Source of the DNA: Vibrio sinaloensis DSM 21326
Lineage (GTDB): Bacteria > Pseudomonadota > Gammaproteobacteria > Enterobacterales > Vibrionaceae
Length of the DNA: 64,000 bases
Assembly (NCBI RefSeq): GCF_000189275.1
Contig: NZ_AEVT01000018.1
Span: 124,001 to 188,000 of the forward strand
Reading direction: 5' to 3'
Shown here: piece by piece, positions 51,598-60,548 of the stretch
Numbering within the stretch: the stretch's first letter is position 1
Layout of the letters: the number at the start of each line of letters is the position of its first letter
Made by a program: the position numbers and the translations under genes
Notes under the pieces: model-generated
What the model was told of the DNA's origin: nothing
The model's input: the letters and a program-made list of their open reading frames with translations, nothing else
The model's database searches: none

Positions 51598-52197
51598 ATG
51601 AGTGCTCAGTTGATGATGGCATTTGCGGTGTTTGCAGTGTCGATTTCATTGACCCCTGGGGCAGGGAACATTGCATTAGTGGGGCTGTCGAGCCGCTATG
51701 GAGTGAGTGCAACCATTCCGTTTATATTGGGTAATGCGTTAGGGGTGATCATCATTCTGGCGGGCGCAAGTCTAGGTTTAGTTGGGGTTTTTACTCTCTA
51801 CCCTGACGTATATACGGCGATGAAGTGGTTAGGGGCACTGTACTTACTGTACATGGCATGGGGCATCGCCAACATGGAAATAGAGACGGATGCTAAGGTA
51901 AACCGATCTGGATTTTGGTCTGGGGTTTGGGTACAAATATTAAACCCTAAGAGCTGGGTTGCCTCCCTGACGGTGTTTTCTCAATTTATCTCTCCTAACA
52001 GTGATTACTTCACTCAAGTGGTTATTATTATTAGTGTTATGGTTCTGACGGGTGTATTAGGTATGCTGATTTGGGCCTATTTTGGCCTTATGCTCAACCG
52101 AATGGTTCGCTCCCCTCACGTTATGGTTTGGTTGAATCGAGGTTTTGCTAGCAGCCTAGTGCTGGTGGTGTTATTTATGCTCAATCAGCCTCAATAA
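51598..52197 (+). CDS. LysE/RhtB-family amino-acid exporter
   Basis: A 199-residue membrane protein with about six helices and the LysE/RhtB pattern: SLTPGAGNIALVG near the N-terminus, then WLGALYLLYMAWGI, and VWVQILNPKSWVASLT. It exports amino acids or homoserine-like compounds. A divergent Lrp-type regulator probably controls it. A strong terminator follows. Confidence 0.9.
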   Translation: MSAQLMMAFAVFAVSISLTPGAGNIALVGLSSRYGVSATIPFILGNALGVIIILAGASLGLVGVFTLYPDVYTAMKWLGALYLLYMAWGIANMEIETDAKVNRSGFWSGVWVQILNPKSWVASLTVFSQFISPNSDYFTQVVIIISVMVLTGVLGMLIWAYFGLMLNRMVRSPHVMVWLNRGFASSLVLVVLFMLNQPQ

Positions 52198-52200
52198 GGT

Positions 52201-52228
52201 TAAGCCCCCGGATATCGCTGGGGGCTTA
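52201..52228. terminator. Bidirectional hairpin terminator
   Basis: TAAGCCCCC (52201-52209) pairs with GGGGGCTTA (52220-52228). It lies between convergent LysE-type and chemoreceptor genes. T-runs are short. Confidence 0.75.
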
Positions 52229-52240
52229 GCTTATGGGTTG

Positions 52241-53347
52241 TTAATCTTTCGAGGGGCTTGCGATAATTTCATCCATCAGGTGGTCAATTTGCACCACGAC
52301 TCGCTCACTAGCGTCTTCCATTGCATTAATTGAGGAGGCCATAGCATCCATGTTGCCAGCGTTGGCTTGATTCATGGCGCGGCGTCCACTCTCATGCACT
52401 CCTTTATGCGGCTCTTCAATCATCGAGAAGCTTCTTAAGTGGTTAAATGCTTGTCCGTCACCTCGGTAATACCATTGGCCTAATCGGCATTCAGAATGAC
52501 TGTTAACCGTCTCGGTAAACTGACCATTTTGCAGCAGTCGGTAGATATTGTTTTTCCATAGCGCGTGGTCAAGTTTGACCGTATCTAAGAACGCACGAGT
52601 TGAGGCAACATGAATCACTTGCTTCATGTGTTCAGATTTTACTACCACCTCGTTCACGATAGAGCCAATCTGGGCGGAGGATGTTGACACTTCTTCAGCA
52701 CAGATTTGATTCTCGTTAATCGATGTTTTGATTGAGTTTACTTGAGTTAACGCTTGATTAACCAGTGAATCAATTTGCTCACTCGCATCACTGGCTTTGG
52801 CGGCCAATGTACGAACTTCGTCAGCGACAACGGCAAAGCCTCGACCCGCGTCGCCTGCGCGTGCGGCTTCAATGGCTGCATTCAGGGCTAAAAGGTTGGT
52901 TTGATCAGAGATTTCCTGAATGGTTGAGACAAGCTGAGAAATTGAATTCGCGGTAGTGTCTAGGATTTGTACAGATTCAATACTGTCTGAGGCTTGAGAG
53001 CTGATTTTAACGGCTCGGTCATCAAGACGATTTAACGCCTGATGAGTCTGCTTAAACATTTCATCAAGTTGTTGTAAATCTTGGTTCTCTTGCGCCATTG
53101 ACTGGGCGCTTTCGACCATGGCCGTGCGAATGGTTTGTAACATATCACCACCTTTCAAGCTGCTCGACATCAGCTGGTCACTGCTGGTGTAGTTTTGCTT
53201 GGCTGTGTTTGCCGATTGCTCGGCCTTAGCGAGCTGGTGGTTTAGTGTCTCAAGTTCCATTTGGTGTTGATGTTTGAGAGCAGTTAGTTCCTTTTTGAGC
53301 GTCTCATTCTCCAGTTTGATTCTTTTTAATCCGAACATAAGTTGCAT
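52241..53347 (-). CDS. Soluble methyl-accepting chemotaxis protein with CZB domain
   Basis: A 368-residue protein without membrane helices. Residues 10-50 are a coiled coil, about 80-260 is an MCP signalling domain with the conserved hairpin tip [20 protein letters not shown], and the C-terminus is a chemoreceptor zinc-binding (CZB) domain with [13 protein letters not shown] and the CRLGQWYY cysteine motif. CZB domains bind zinc and respond to oxidants such as hypochlorite. Being next to ahpF and ahpC is suggestive of a redox role, but that is inference. Confidence 0.92.
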   Translation of the reverse strand: MQLMFGLKRIKLENETLKKELTALKHQHQMELETLNHQLAKAEQSANTAKQNYTSSDQLMSSSLKGGDMLQTIRTAMVESAQSMAQENQDLQQLDEMFKQTHQALNRLDDRAVKISSQASDSIESVQILDTTANSISQLVSTIQEISDQTNLLALNAAIEAARAGDAGRGFAVVADEVRTLAAKASDASEQIDSLVNQALTQVNSIKTSINENQICAEEVSTSSAQIGSIVNEVVVKSEHMKQVIHVASTRAFLDTVKLDHALWKNNIYRLLQNGQFTETVNSHSECRLGQWYYRGDGQAFNHLRSFSMIEEPHKGVHESGRRAMNQANAGNMDAMASSINAMEDASERVVVQIDHLMDEIIASPSKD

Positions 53348-53459
53348 AAATGTAGCAATTTGTAAATGTCAATAGTACATAAGTTTATTTTTATTGCCAG
53401 CGTTAAATTCATACAGTTGCGCATCAGAAAGTCATGTTTAGCCAGTAAGATGATGCAAA

Positions 53460-53552
53460 ATGGCGTTACACATCGACCAAAACACCAAATTCGGTCAGGT
53501 GAGTGATTTATTCGAGATGGGTGAGAGTGTGCTGTCTAAGTTTTCCGGATAG
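53460..53552 (+). CDS. Possible 30-residue peptide
   Basis: ATG at 53460 opens a 30-codon frame ending TAG, product MALHIDQNTKFGQVSDLFEM plus ten residues. The ribosome site is weak and there is no family resemblance, so it may be chance. It is the only start-to-stop frame of note in the 354-base gap between the chemoreceptor and ahpF. Confidence 0.2.
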   Translation: MALHIDQNTKFGQVSDLFEMGESVLSKFSG

Positions 53553-53560
53553 CTTAAAGC

Positions 53561-53590
53561 AAAAAAGCCAGCAAGTTTGACCTTGCTGGC
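53561..53590 (-). terminator. Rho-independent terminator of ahpF
   Basis: On the minus strand GCCAGCAAG (53590-53582) pairs with CTTGCTGGC (53575-53567) and TTTTTT follows. It lies about 110 bases past the ahpF stop, giving ahpF a long 3-prime untranslated region. Confidence 0.85.
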
Positions 53591-53627
53591 AATGCTTTGG
53601 GCTTCCAGTGTTCACTTTCATCCCTAC

Positions 53628-53703
53628 CGCTAAGCTTTGTACGATGTCCCGATGGATTGGTTCAATCCACATCGGTTGCTTAGCGTATAGGTGATTGCTT
53701 TTT
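53628..53703. ncRNA. Structured element beside ahpF, possible small RNA or 3-prime UTR element
   Basis: CGCTAAGC (53628-53635) pairs with GCTTAGCG (53678-53685), enclosing CCGATG-GATTG (53649-53659) paired with CAATC-CATCGG (53663-53675) with a two-base bulge. On the plus strand a TTTTT run ends at 53703. On the minus strand it would be part of the ahpF mRNA tail. Either a short RNA or an mRNA-stability structure fits; the strand is unresolved. Confidence 0.35.
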
Positions 53704-55270
53704 AACCTTGCTGACGGATTAGGTAGTCAAAGGCGCCTAAGCTTGCTTTTGCCCCTTCACCCATTGCAATAATAATCTGTTTGTAAGGAACAGTTGTTGC
53801 GTCACCGGCTGCGAACACACCTTCTAGGCTAGTATCGCCACGGCTGCCGACTTCAATCTCGCCGCGCTCAGATAGGGCGACTTCTGAATCTTTTAGCCAT
53901 TCTGTGTTTGGCACTAGACCGATTTGAACAAAGATACCGGATAGCTCAATCTCTTTGATTTCATCTGTGTTGCGGTCTTTGTACTTCAAGCTGGTTACAC
54001 GAGTACCGTCACCCACCACTTCTGTGGTTTGCGCCATGGTGATGATGTCTACGTTTGGCAGTGAATTCGCTTTGTCGATAAGCACTTGGTCTGCGCGAAG
54101 TACATCTGCAAATTCAAGCACTGTTACGTGTTCTACGATACCAGCAAGGTCGATAGCCGCTTCGATGCCTGAGTTACCACCACCGATAACCGCAGTTTTC
54201 TTGCCTTTGAACAGTGGACCGTCACAGTGCGGGCAGTACGCCACACCTTTATTGCGGTACTCTTGCTCACCCGGAACGTTCATTTCACGCCAGCGTGCAC
54301 CTGGGCTTAGGATGACACTCTTACTCTTCAGCGTTGCGCCGCTTTCAAGTTGGATGTGAATCAAACCATCTTCTGTGTGTGCTGCGCCCATTAGCTTCTC
54401 AGCTTGTTGCTCTGTCACAACGTCTACGTCGTATTCTTTTAGGTGCTCAGCTAGGTCAGTCGCCAGTTTTGGACCTTCAGTACGTTTTACCGAAATGAAG
54501 TTCTCGATTGCCATGGTGTCCATAACCTGACCACCGAAGCGTTTAGCAACAACGCCAGTGCGAATGCCTTTACGAGCAGCGTATAAAGCCGCTGCGCTAC
54601 CACCAGGGCCACCGCCGACAACAAGTACATCGTATGGGTCTTTTTCGCTCAGTGCTTTCGCCGCTTTCTCGCTCGCGCCGTCATCCACTTTGTTTAGGAT
54701 TTCAGTCAGAGACATACGACCTTGACCGAATAGCTCACCGTTCACGAATACACTTGGTACGGCCATGATGTCGCGTTGTTTCACTTCATCTTGGAACAAA
54801 CCACCATCGATCATGGTTGCTTTCACTTTCGGGTTGATCGCCGCCATCATGTTGAACGCTTGAACCACATCCGGACAGTTTTGACACGACAGTGAAATGA
54901 AGATTTCTACGTCTAGTTCTTTGTCTAGTGCAGCGATTTGCTCAATCACTTCTGGCTCTAGTTTGATTGGGTGACCGCCAGAGTGAAGCAGCGCCAATAC
55001 TAGAGAGGTGAATTCGTGACCCATCGGCAAGCCTGCAAAGCGCAGTGATGTGCCTTTTTCTGGATTAGTTACCGCCATCACAGGTTTACGTGCGCTTGCG
55101 TTGTCGTCACGTTCAACCGTGATGAGGTCGCTCATCTCTGCGATTTGATTGGCGAGTGACAGAATGTCGTTTGATGCTTTGCTTTCATCTAGGCTAACCA
55201 CTAAACGTACTTCTTGTTTTACATTAGCCAGATATTGTTTGAGTTGTTGTTGGATCGCTTGGTCTAACAT
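53702..55270 (-). CDS. ahpF: Alkyl hydroperoxide reductase subunit F
   Basis: A 522-residue flavoprotein: tandem thioredoxin-like N-terminal domain with CQNC near residue 130, FAD motif [12 protein letters not shown] near 218, catalytic CPHC in [10 protein letters not shown] near 345, NAD motif GGGNSG and the end [20 protein letters not shown]. It passes electrons from NADH to AhpC. ATG 55270 (MLDQAI) matches AhpF starts; the frame continues to 55411 without support. It lies 163 bases downstream of ahpC with a hairpin between. Confidence 0.95.
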   Translation of the reverse strand: MLDQAIQQQLKQYLANVKQEVRLVVSLDESKASNDILSLANQIAEMSDLITVERDDNASARKPVMAVTNPEKGTSLRFAGLPMGHEFTSLVLALLHSGGHPIKLEPEVIEQIAALDKELDVEIFISLSCQNCPDVVQAFNMMAAINPKVKATMIDGGLFQDEVKQRDIMAVPSVFVNGELFGQGRMSLTEILNKVDDGASEKAAKALSEKDPYDVLVVGGGPGGSAAALYAARKGIRTGVVAKRFGGQVMDTMAIENFISVKRTEGPKLATDLAEHLKEYDVDVVTEQQAEKLMGAAHTEDGLIHIQLESGATLKSKSVILSPGARWREMNVPGEQEYRNKGVAYCPHCDGPLFKGKKTAVIGGGNSGIEAAIDLAGIVEHVTVLEFADVLRADQVLIDKANSLPNVDIITMAQTTEVVGDGTRVTSLKYKDRNTDEIKEIELSGIFVQIGLVPNTEWLKDSEVALSERGEIEVGSRGDTSLEGVFAAGDATTVPYKQIIIAMGEGAKASLGAFDYLIRQQG

Positions 55271-55383
55271 AGGTGTTAATGCCTTAATTAAATGGTTACT
55301 CTGGATAAAATCTGCGGGGAGAGAGCAAACCAAGCCGAAGGTCGTCAAAGTATCTAACCCGGAATGCTCTCTTATTTTCGACG

Positions 55384-55415
55384 CTAAGTGGGCGAGGAAC
55401 TCAATGCCCACTTAG
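55384..55415 (-). other. Hairpin between ahpC and ahpF
   Basis: CTAAGTGGGC (55384-55393) and GCCCACTTAG (55406-55415) are perfect arms with a 12-base loop. Without a strong T-run it likely acts as a partial terminator or processing site, allowing more ahpC than ahpF expression. Confidence 0.6.
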
Positions 55416-55433
55416 TGTATGTCTTTTAGTGGC

Positions 55434-55991
55434 TTAGATTTTGCCAACTAGGTCTAGTGATGGAGCTAGTGTCTCTTCACCTTCTTTCCATTTAGCTGGA
55501 CAAACTTCGCCTGGGTGTGCGGCTACGTATTGAGCTGCTTTCACTTTGCGTAGTAGGTCTTCTGCGTCACGACCGATGCCTTCAGCAGTGATTTCCATTG
55601 CTTGGATAGTACCTTCTGGGTCGATTAGGAAAGTCGCACGGTCTGCAAGACCTTGACCTTCACGCATCACACCGAAGTTGTTTGTGATGTTGCCAGTTTG
55701 GTCACCAAGCATGTAGTACTGAATCTTACCGATTGTGTCTGAGCTGTCGTGCCATGCTTTGTGAGTGAAGTGTGTGTCAGTTGATACTGAGTAAACTTCT
55801 ACGCCACGTTTTTGTAGCTCTTCGTAGTGGTCTGCTAGGTCGCCCAGTTCTGTTGGACATACAAATGTGAAATCTGCTGGGTAGAAGAAGAATACTGCCC
55901 ATTTACCTAGAACGTCTTGCTCTGTTACTTCAACGAATTCGCCGTTTTTGTACGCTGTAGCTGCAAATGGTTTGATTTGAGTATTAATCAT
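55434..55991 (-). CDS. ahpC: Alkyl hydroperoxide reductase subunit C (peroxiredoxin)
   Basis: A 185-residue 2-Cys peroxiredoxin: peroxidatic Cys45 in FVCPTE and resolving Cys164 in EVCPAKW. It reduces hydrogen peroxide and organic peroxides and is re-reduced by AhpF encoded next. An OxyR-type site lies 83-119 bases upstream. The gene is rich in favoured codons, consistent with high expression. Confidence 0.96.
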   Translation of the reverse strand: MINTQIKPFAATAYKNGEFVEVTEQDVLGKWAVFFFYPADFTFVCPTELGDLADHYEELQKRGVEVYSVSTDTHFTHKAWHDSSDTIGKIQYYMLGDQTGNITNNFGVMREGQGLADRATFLIDPEGTIQAMEITAEGIGRDAEDLLRKVKAAQYVAAHPGEVCPAKWKEGEETLAPSLDLVGKI

Positions 55992-56073
55992 AATTTACTT
56001 TCCTTTGAATGTATTAAGCTGAGCTGTTGTTGCTTTCGGAAAGTATATTCGCATCGGAGTGTGCTTAAGGAAA

Positions 56074-56110
56074 ATCGCTTGTAGCTATCCTATTGATAGC
56101 CATTTCCTAT
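56074..56110 (-). promoter_or_regulatory. OxyR binding site upstream of ahpC
   Basis: The four OxyR contact elements ATAG-N7-CTAT-N7-ATAG-N7-CTAT are present as ATcG (56074-56077), CTAT (56085-56088), ATAG (56096-56099) and CTAT (56107-56110), all with exact seven-base spacing and one mismatch. The site is symmetric, so it can act on ahpC on the minus strand. Confidence 0.8.
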
Positions 56111-56189
56111 ATTGATTAATCGCTAAAACCGATGTAAGTAGCTTGAACTTGATAGGCGATACCATTTGCTGGTCGAGAGAGGCAATTAA

Positions 56190-56211
56190 AAGCCTGCACA
56201 GTGGCAGGCTT
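56190..56211 (-). terminator. Rho-independent terminator
   Basis: AAGCCTGC (56190-56197) and GCAGGCTT (56204-56211) form the stem; on the minus strand TTTTAATT follows. It ends the AraC/GyrI-type gene. Confidence 0.8.
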
Positions 56212-56215
56212 GAGG

Positions 56216-57115
56216 TTACTTGATGGCGGTGCAGAAGCTTACATCCGCGTGGTGCGTTTGCGGATCGTAGCTGTGGTAGAGTTCAAAGCACGGGCGATCA
56301 TCGTTTTCGATGCCTGACTCAATCACTTTGCCCATTAAATCATCCCACGCTTTTGGGTACTGGCTGTGGTCGGTAATGTGTTGACGCATCACCGCGTATT
56401 GGCCTCCCGGAAAGTCTTGCAGTTCAATACCGCTTGGCACTTGCGTATCCTCTGGCACCATCAAACAGATGTCAGTACGACATTTGTCATCGGGCGTGAT
56501 TTCAGGATTGTCATGGTAGATGAAGATGCAGGTATTGCCCGCTAACCCTTTCATTCCTGCCCATTGATACAAGCGACCTGATGGCTCTTCATAGCCTTGG
56601 CCGTAAGGGCCGTTTACGCGAATGTAAGCCAGTTTAGCTTTTTCAAAGTTTTGCGTTTCCATTGTCGTGCTCCATTTGGTGAGTTCAGAGCCAGTATATG
56701 AATCGCTTGGTGTTACTTCGTTTCCATTCTTGCGCAACGTGTGTCCAATCTTGCTGTTTCGTGCTAACTCGGAAAATTGCTGGTAGTTTTCGCAGTCACG
56801 AAAGGCTGTCGGCGTGACGCCATAATGTTGTTTGAAAGCTTTGGCTAAGCTCTGTGAGCTAGAAAATCCGTACTCTAGGGCAATGTTCAATACTGGTTGC
56901 TTGGATTTGAATAAGTCATCGGCGGCGGCTTCTAAACGTAAACGTCGAATGAAATCGGCCAATGTTTCGCCTTGCACGGCTTTGAAGGTTCGATGAAAGT
57001 GATAAGGGGAAAGGTTCGCCAGCGCGGCCACTTCTGGTAGGTTGAGTGGTTCATTAAAGTGTTGTTCTAAATAACGAATCACAGGAACCAGTCGTTGGTG
57101 GTAGTCGACGCGCAT
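56216..57115 (-). CDS. AraC-family regulator with GyrI-like domain
   Basis: A 299-residue protein: two AraC helix-turn-helix units in residues 1-110 (LPEVAALANLSPYHFHRTFK; ALEYGFSSSQSLAKAFKQHY) and a C-terminal GyrI-like ligand domain from about 145 (KLAYIRVNGPYGQGYEEPSG). This is the Rob/SbmC-type arrangement, which senses small amphipathic compounds. It lies between ahpC and another AraC gene. Confidence 0.9.
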   Translation of the reverse strand: MRVDYHQRLVPVIRYLEQHFNEPLNLPEVAALANLSPYHFHRTFKAVQGETLADFIRRLRLEAAADDLFKSKQPVLNIALEYGFSSSQSLAKAFKQHYGVTPTAFRDCENYQQFSELARNSKIGHTLRKNGNEVTPSDSYTGSELTKWSTTMETQNFEKAKLAYIRVNGPYGQGYEEPSGRLYQWAGMKGLAGNTCIFIYHDNPEITPDDKCRTDICLMVPEDTQVPSGIELQDFPGGQYAVMRQHITDHSQYPKAWDDLMGKVIESGIENDDRPCFELYHSYDPQTHHADVSFCTAIK

Positions 57116-57299
57116 TACGGTATTTCCTTGTTCTGTTCAGCTGATTTTCTCTGCTCAAAGCCTACCGTAATCCAACAAGCTTGCAAGGGAGCAGGGTGAG
57201 AAATGCGTGGCGAGATGAGCGTCAATCAGTCACACTCAACGAGCCGATGTTGAAGCGAAAACGTTGCGCTCATTATCTTTACTAACCGCTAGGACGATC

Positions 57300-58163
57300 A
57301 TGATAGCTTGGAAACAATCTTTGCCAGAGTACGAATGGCTCATCCATCAAGTTTGGTACTTGGAAGTGCCAGAGGGTGAAGTCATTGACCCCAAGCCGCA
57401 CCTTATTCCAAACCCGCGTGCTCATTTACTCTTTACGCCAGCAGAGCAAGGCTACAGCTACGACACGGGAGACACAAAGCTTGCTGGCAAAGGCTGCCAT
57501 TTATTAACGGCTAACGAACATTTACTGTTGTTGGAAGATACGCCTCCTATCAAGCGTATCGGTATCACCTTTCGCCCAGAGGGTTTGTATGCCATTGAAT
57601 CGCGGTTTAGTGATGTATCCCAAGTTAGCACAATTAACCAATGCGAATGGTTTGATTGGCTCAACGCGGCGTTTGATGAGCGCTTTCTACAGGGCCTATG
57701 GCAGTTAGAGTTGCAAGATTCACCACACTGTTTGCTGGACTACATCAAACAATATTTAGCTGCGTTAGATATCGAACCTTGCTGCAGCAAACCGTTTTTG
57801 GCATCACAAAAAGCGGTGTCCGTGATTGACGCTCAAGCGCTACGTTCACCTGAGTTAGCGATGGATATTGATGAGATAGCCAAACAGTGCGCCTGTTCTC
57901 GAAGAACGCTTGAGCGTAGTTTCAAGCAGGTGGTGGGGTTGAGCGTAAAGCAGTATCAACAAATGGCACGTTTAGAGCAGATGATCTTGACCCTCTACAA
58001 GCAGCAAGAAGCGATTGATTGGGCGAGTTTCTCACAACAATTTGGTTTCAGTGACCAATCGCATTTGATTCGTACCCTCAAACAGCAGCTAAGAAAAACG
58101 CCGAGCAACTACTTGAAAAAGCGCGACTTAACCATCGATATCTATGGCGACTTTGAGTCGTAA
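57300..58163 (+). CDS. AraC-family transcriptional regulator
   Basis: A 287-residue regulator with an N-terminal DUF6597-type sensor (HQVWYLEVPEGE; HLIPNPRAHLLFTP) and a C-terminal AraC domain (IDEIAKQCACSRRTLERSFK; FSQQFGFSDQSHLIRTLKQQ). ATG 57300 with AGGA five bases upstream is preferred to the open frame from 57264. It is divergent from the AraC/GyrI gene. No operator identified. Confidence 0.88.
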   Translation: MIAWKQSLPEYEWLIHQVWYLEVPEGEVIDPKPHLIPNPRAHLLFTPAEQGYSYDTGDTKLAGKGCHLLTANEHLLLLEDTPPIKRIGITFRPEGLYAIESRFSDVSQVSTINQCEWFDWLNAAFDERFLQGLWQLELQDSPHCLLDYIKQYLAALDIEPCCSKPFLASQKAVSVIDAQALRSPELAMDIDEIAKQCACSRRTLERSFKQVVGLSVKQYQQMARLEQMILTLYKQQEAIDWASFSQQFGFSDQSHLIRTLKQQLRKTPSNYLKKRDLTIDIYGDFES

Positions 58164-58254
58164 CACATTGCGAATCAGCCCGAAAGTTGTCGCAAAAATC
58201 CAATTTTTCTCTTATCCGCTGGGCTACTATTTTCAGCAGATAACGAGGTAACAC

Positions 58255-58842
58255 ATGTCATATCAAAAACTAAAACAAGGCGAAGCCATCCCATTTAACG
58301 AATCGTTGACTATCCAACTGATTCAAGGCGCTGATCTAAAAGATATTATCGAGATGCTGAACGACGATAAGGTCAATCAGTATCTGTTCTTCGCACCTGC
58401 TGACAACAGCCTGTATGAGGGTTTCTTTGGCCCTATTATTGAAAATACGGCGCAAGCGATCAAAGGCTGTGTTTGGCCAGATAGCCCAACGTTCGTGATT
58501 CGTGACCAACAAGGTCAGTACATGGGAATGTGTGCGGTGACCGCAGTGATGTTCTTAACTGGCAACTACGAAGTGGGTTATCAGTTACCTACTCGCGCGT
58601 GGGGCAAAGGCGTTGCGACTCGCGCTTGCCAAATGATGACCGAGATTGGTTTTACTGAATTAAACGCCCACAAAGTCAGTGCCGATTGCTACGCTTCTAA
58701 TGTTGGGTCATACAAGACGTTAGAGAAAAATGGTTTTACTCAGGAAGGGCGCCAGAAAGACCATTACAAACTAGCGCAAGGCTTTGATGACAAGCTCTAC
58801 TACGGTATGACCGCAGAACAATTCACATCTTTAAATCGCTAA
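58255..58842 (+). CDS. GNAT-family acetyltransferase (RimJ/RimL-like)
   Basis: A 195-residue acetyltransferase with VGYQLPTRAWGKGVATRACQ (acetyl-CoA loop) and YASNVGSYKTLEKNGFTQEG, as in RimJ/RimL-type enzymes that acetylate N-termini or small molecules. AACGAGG precedes the ATG at useful distance. A strong bidirectional terminator follows. Confidence 0.9.
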   Translation: MSYQKLKQGEAIPFNESLTIQLIQGADLKDIIEMLNDDKVNQYLFFAPADNSLYEGFFGPIIENTAQAIKGCVWPDSPTFVIRDQQGQYMGMCAVTAVMFLTGNYEVGYQLPTRAWGKGVATRACQMMTEIGFTELNAHKVSADCYASNVGSYKTLEKNGFTQEGRQKDHYKLAQGFDDKLYYGMTAEQFTSLNR

Positions 58843-58870
58843 TAATTAGCTGACAAAAAAGTAGCGAACA

Positions 58871-58911
58871 AAAAAGGCCGTTAACCCACATGCTCGGGTT
58901 AACGGCCTTTT
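58871..58911. terminator. Bidirectional terminator
   Basis: AAAAAGGCCGTTAACCC (58871-58887) pairs with GGGTTAACGGCCTTTT (58896-58911) around an eight-base loop, between convergent GNAT and DUF2999 genes. Confidence 0.92.
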
Positions 58912-58938
58912 CTATATTCAGCGCTCAATGGCTAAGAC

Positions 58939-59205
58939 TTAGTTGCCTTGGTTTTGGCTTTGAAGCTTCTCTTTTGCTTCTTCAACCTTTGAGAAATCCA
59001 ATCCCAACTCGTCTACGGCTTCTTTGATCAGCGCAGGGTTTTGCATCACTTGCGCCATTAGCATTTGAAGCTTGTCTTGTGGCAAACCTAGTTGGCTGAT
59101 TGTTGCCATTGCCGCTAGAGGGTTTTGCGTCAGAGTCTGAAAAATCTCGTTGATTTGTTCGTCGCTGATGTTGTTCTCTTTCAGCAGCGCAATAATCGGG
59201 TTCAT
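58939..59205 (-). CDS. DUF2999 family protein
   Basis: An 88-residue, mostly helical, soluble protein beginning MNPIIALLKENNISDEQINE, a Vibrio-type DUF2999 protein. Alternating helices (LTQNPLAAMATISQLGLP; LMAQVMQNPALIKEAVDELG) may form a small bundle. An AAAAGGAAATG-type start is present. Function unknown. Confidence 0.82.
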   Translation of the reverse strand: MNPIIALLKENNISDEQINEIFQTLTQNPLAAMATISQLGLPQDKLQMLMAQVMQNPALIKEAVDELGLDFSKVEEAKEKLQSQNQGN

Positions 59206-59465
59206 CGCATTTCCTTTTAATCACAGAATGAAATAGACCCAGAGTTTATCATTTGCTCGCTGGAATTGAATAGCTGTGAAAATGCTAACTGATGATAGTG
59301 CCAGCGACTAAACGTCTCTTATTGATAAAAGCGTACTCTTCATATGTGACACTGTGCACTGTATGTAGGTGTAGTCTGCTGCTAGGCTTTGCTCGCCCCA
59401 CATCCTCTACTCAATCTATTTTCATTTTCACCGCGTGAGCGGTTACGTAAGGAGTAGCTATTCGC

Positions 59466-60548
59466 ATGGCAGCAGAACCTGTGCAACGTCGAATACAGTT
59501 TGTATTTGATCAATACCAAGTCTTTCCAAATGACAACCTAACCTTGTGTTACTTTGGGATGGCCAATGAAGTCTATATTGTGCCGACTGAGAAAGGTCGA
59601 TATGTGCTGAAGAAGTGTTTTAAAAGCAATACCAAAGCACTGATTAGTAACGAAGTAGCGTTGATCGAGCAGTTAAATTCATATGGATGTAAAACCCCAG
59701 AGATCGTTCCTGATAAAGAGGGCAATGCATACGTCGACTTTGATGGCGAAATCTACCTACTGACCAAGTACTGCCAAGACATGACTTACAACTGGTCGAG
59801 TGAGATTCCGGATAAAGCGCATTGTGAAACCATACGTGCAATGGCGCATTTTCATTGCGCGACAGACACTTTTGTTCCGCCTTTTTCTGATACACGGACG
59901 ACCTTTTTGGGGCTAGCTGGACATAGCGAAAAACTGGCAGAGTTAAGACATCATGATAGTGATACGGAGCGGGGATCGTTCCAGCAGATGTCGCTATTTC
60001 TGCCTCAGCTAGAAAGCCAGTTAAACAGGCTAAAAGCCGAAGTGACACAAGCGGATCTGAGTCAGGCGAAGCAGTGTTTTATCCATGGCGATTTACACTG
60101 TTACAACCTGTTCTTTGACCAAGACGGACGCTACACCCATGTGATTGATTTTGATTTTAGTCGACTTGATTACCGCTTAGCCGACATCTTCTGGACCAGC
60201 CGAATTATTGCATTCAAGTTACTTCGACGTCGATATAGCCGAGAGCAGCTTGAAGCGTGGGACCATGTATTGCCTGAGCCACAGATGTTGGAGATCCTGA
60301 CTCACGTGTGGCAGATGATTATTGACCAGTACCGCCAGGTGGCGGCTCTTGATGATAGGGAGCTGGCATTGGTGCCTCTCTTTGCTCATGCCGTGCCTCT
60401 GTACATTTGTCATTTCTTTGAATACAGCAATAGCGAGCAAGAATGCATTGAGCATTTGAAGTGGTTTGAATGGGAGTTGTCTCAAGTTGAACGCAGCGCG
60501 CGACTGAATAGGCTGGCGATAGAAAAGGTGTTGAAAGATGTGGCGTAA
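59466..60548 (+). CDS. APH-fold phosphotransferase (homoserine kinase type II-like)
   Basis: A 360-residue kinase with the aminoglycoside-phosphotransferase fold: YVLKKCF with the ATP lysine, IHGDLHCYNLFF catalytic loop and VIDFDFSRLDYRLAD metal-binding segment. Similar to homoserine kinase type II or choline kinase-like proteins. Its end overlaps the MATE gene start by 11 bases, so it may phosphorylate a compound connected with that exporter. The substrate is unknown. Confidence 0.87.
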   Translation: MAAEPVQRRIQFVFDQYQVFPNDNLTLCYFGMANEVYIVPTEKGRYVLKKCFKSNTKALISNEVALIEQLNSYGCKTPEIVPDKEGNAYVDFDGEIYLLTKYCQDMTYNWSSEIPDKAHCETIRAMAHFHCATDTFVPPFSDTRTTFLGLAGHSEKLAELRHHDSDTERGSFQQMSLFLPQLESQLNRLKAEVTQADLSQAKQCFIHGDLHCYNLFFDQDGRYTHVIDFDFSRLDYRLADIFWTSRIIAFKLLRRRYSREQLEAWDHVLPEPQMLEILTHVWQMIIDQYRQVAALDDRELALVPLFAHAVPLYICHFFEYSNSEQECIEHLKWFEWELSQVERSARLNRLAIEKVLKDVA

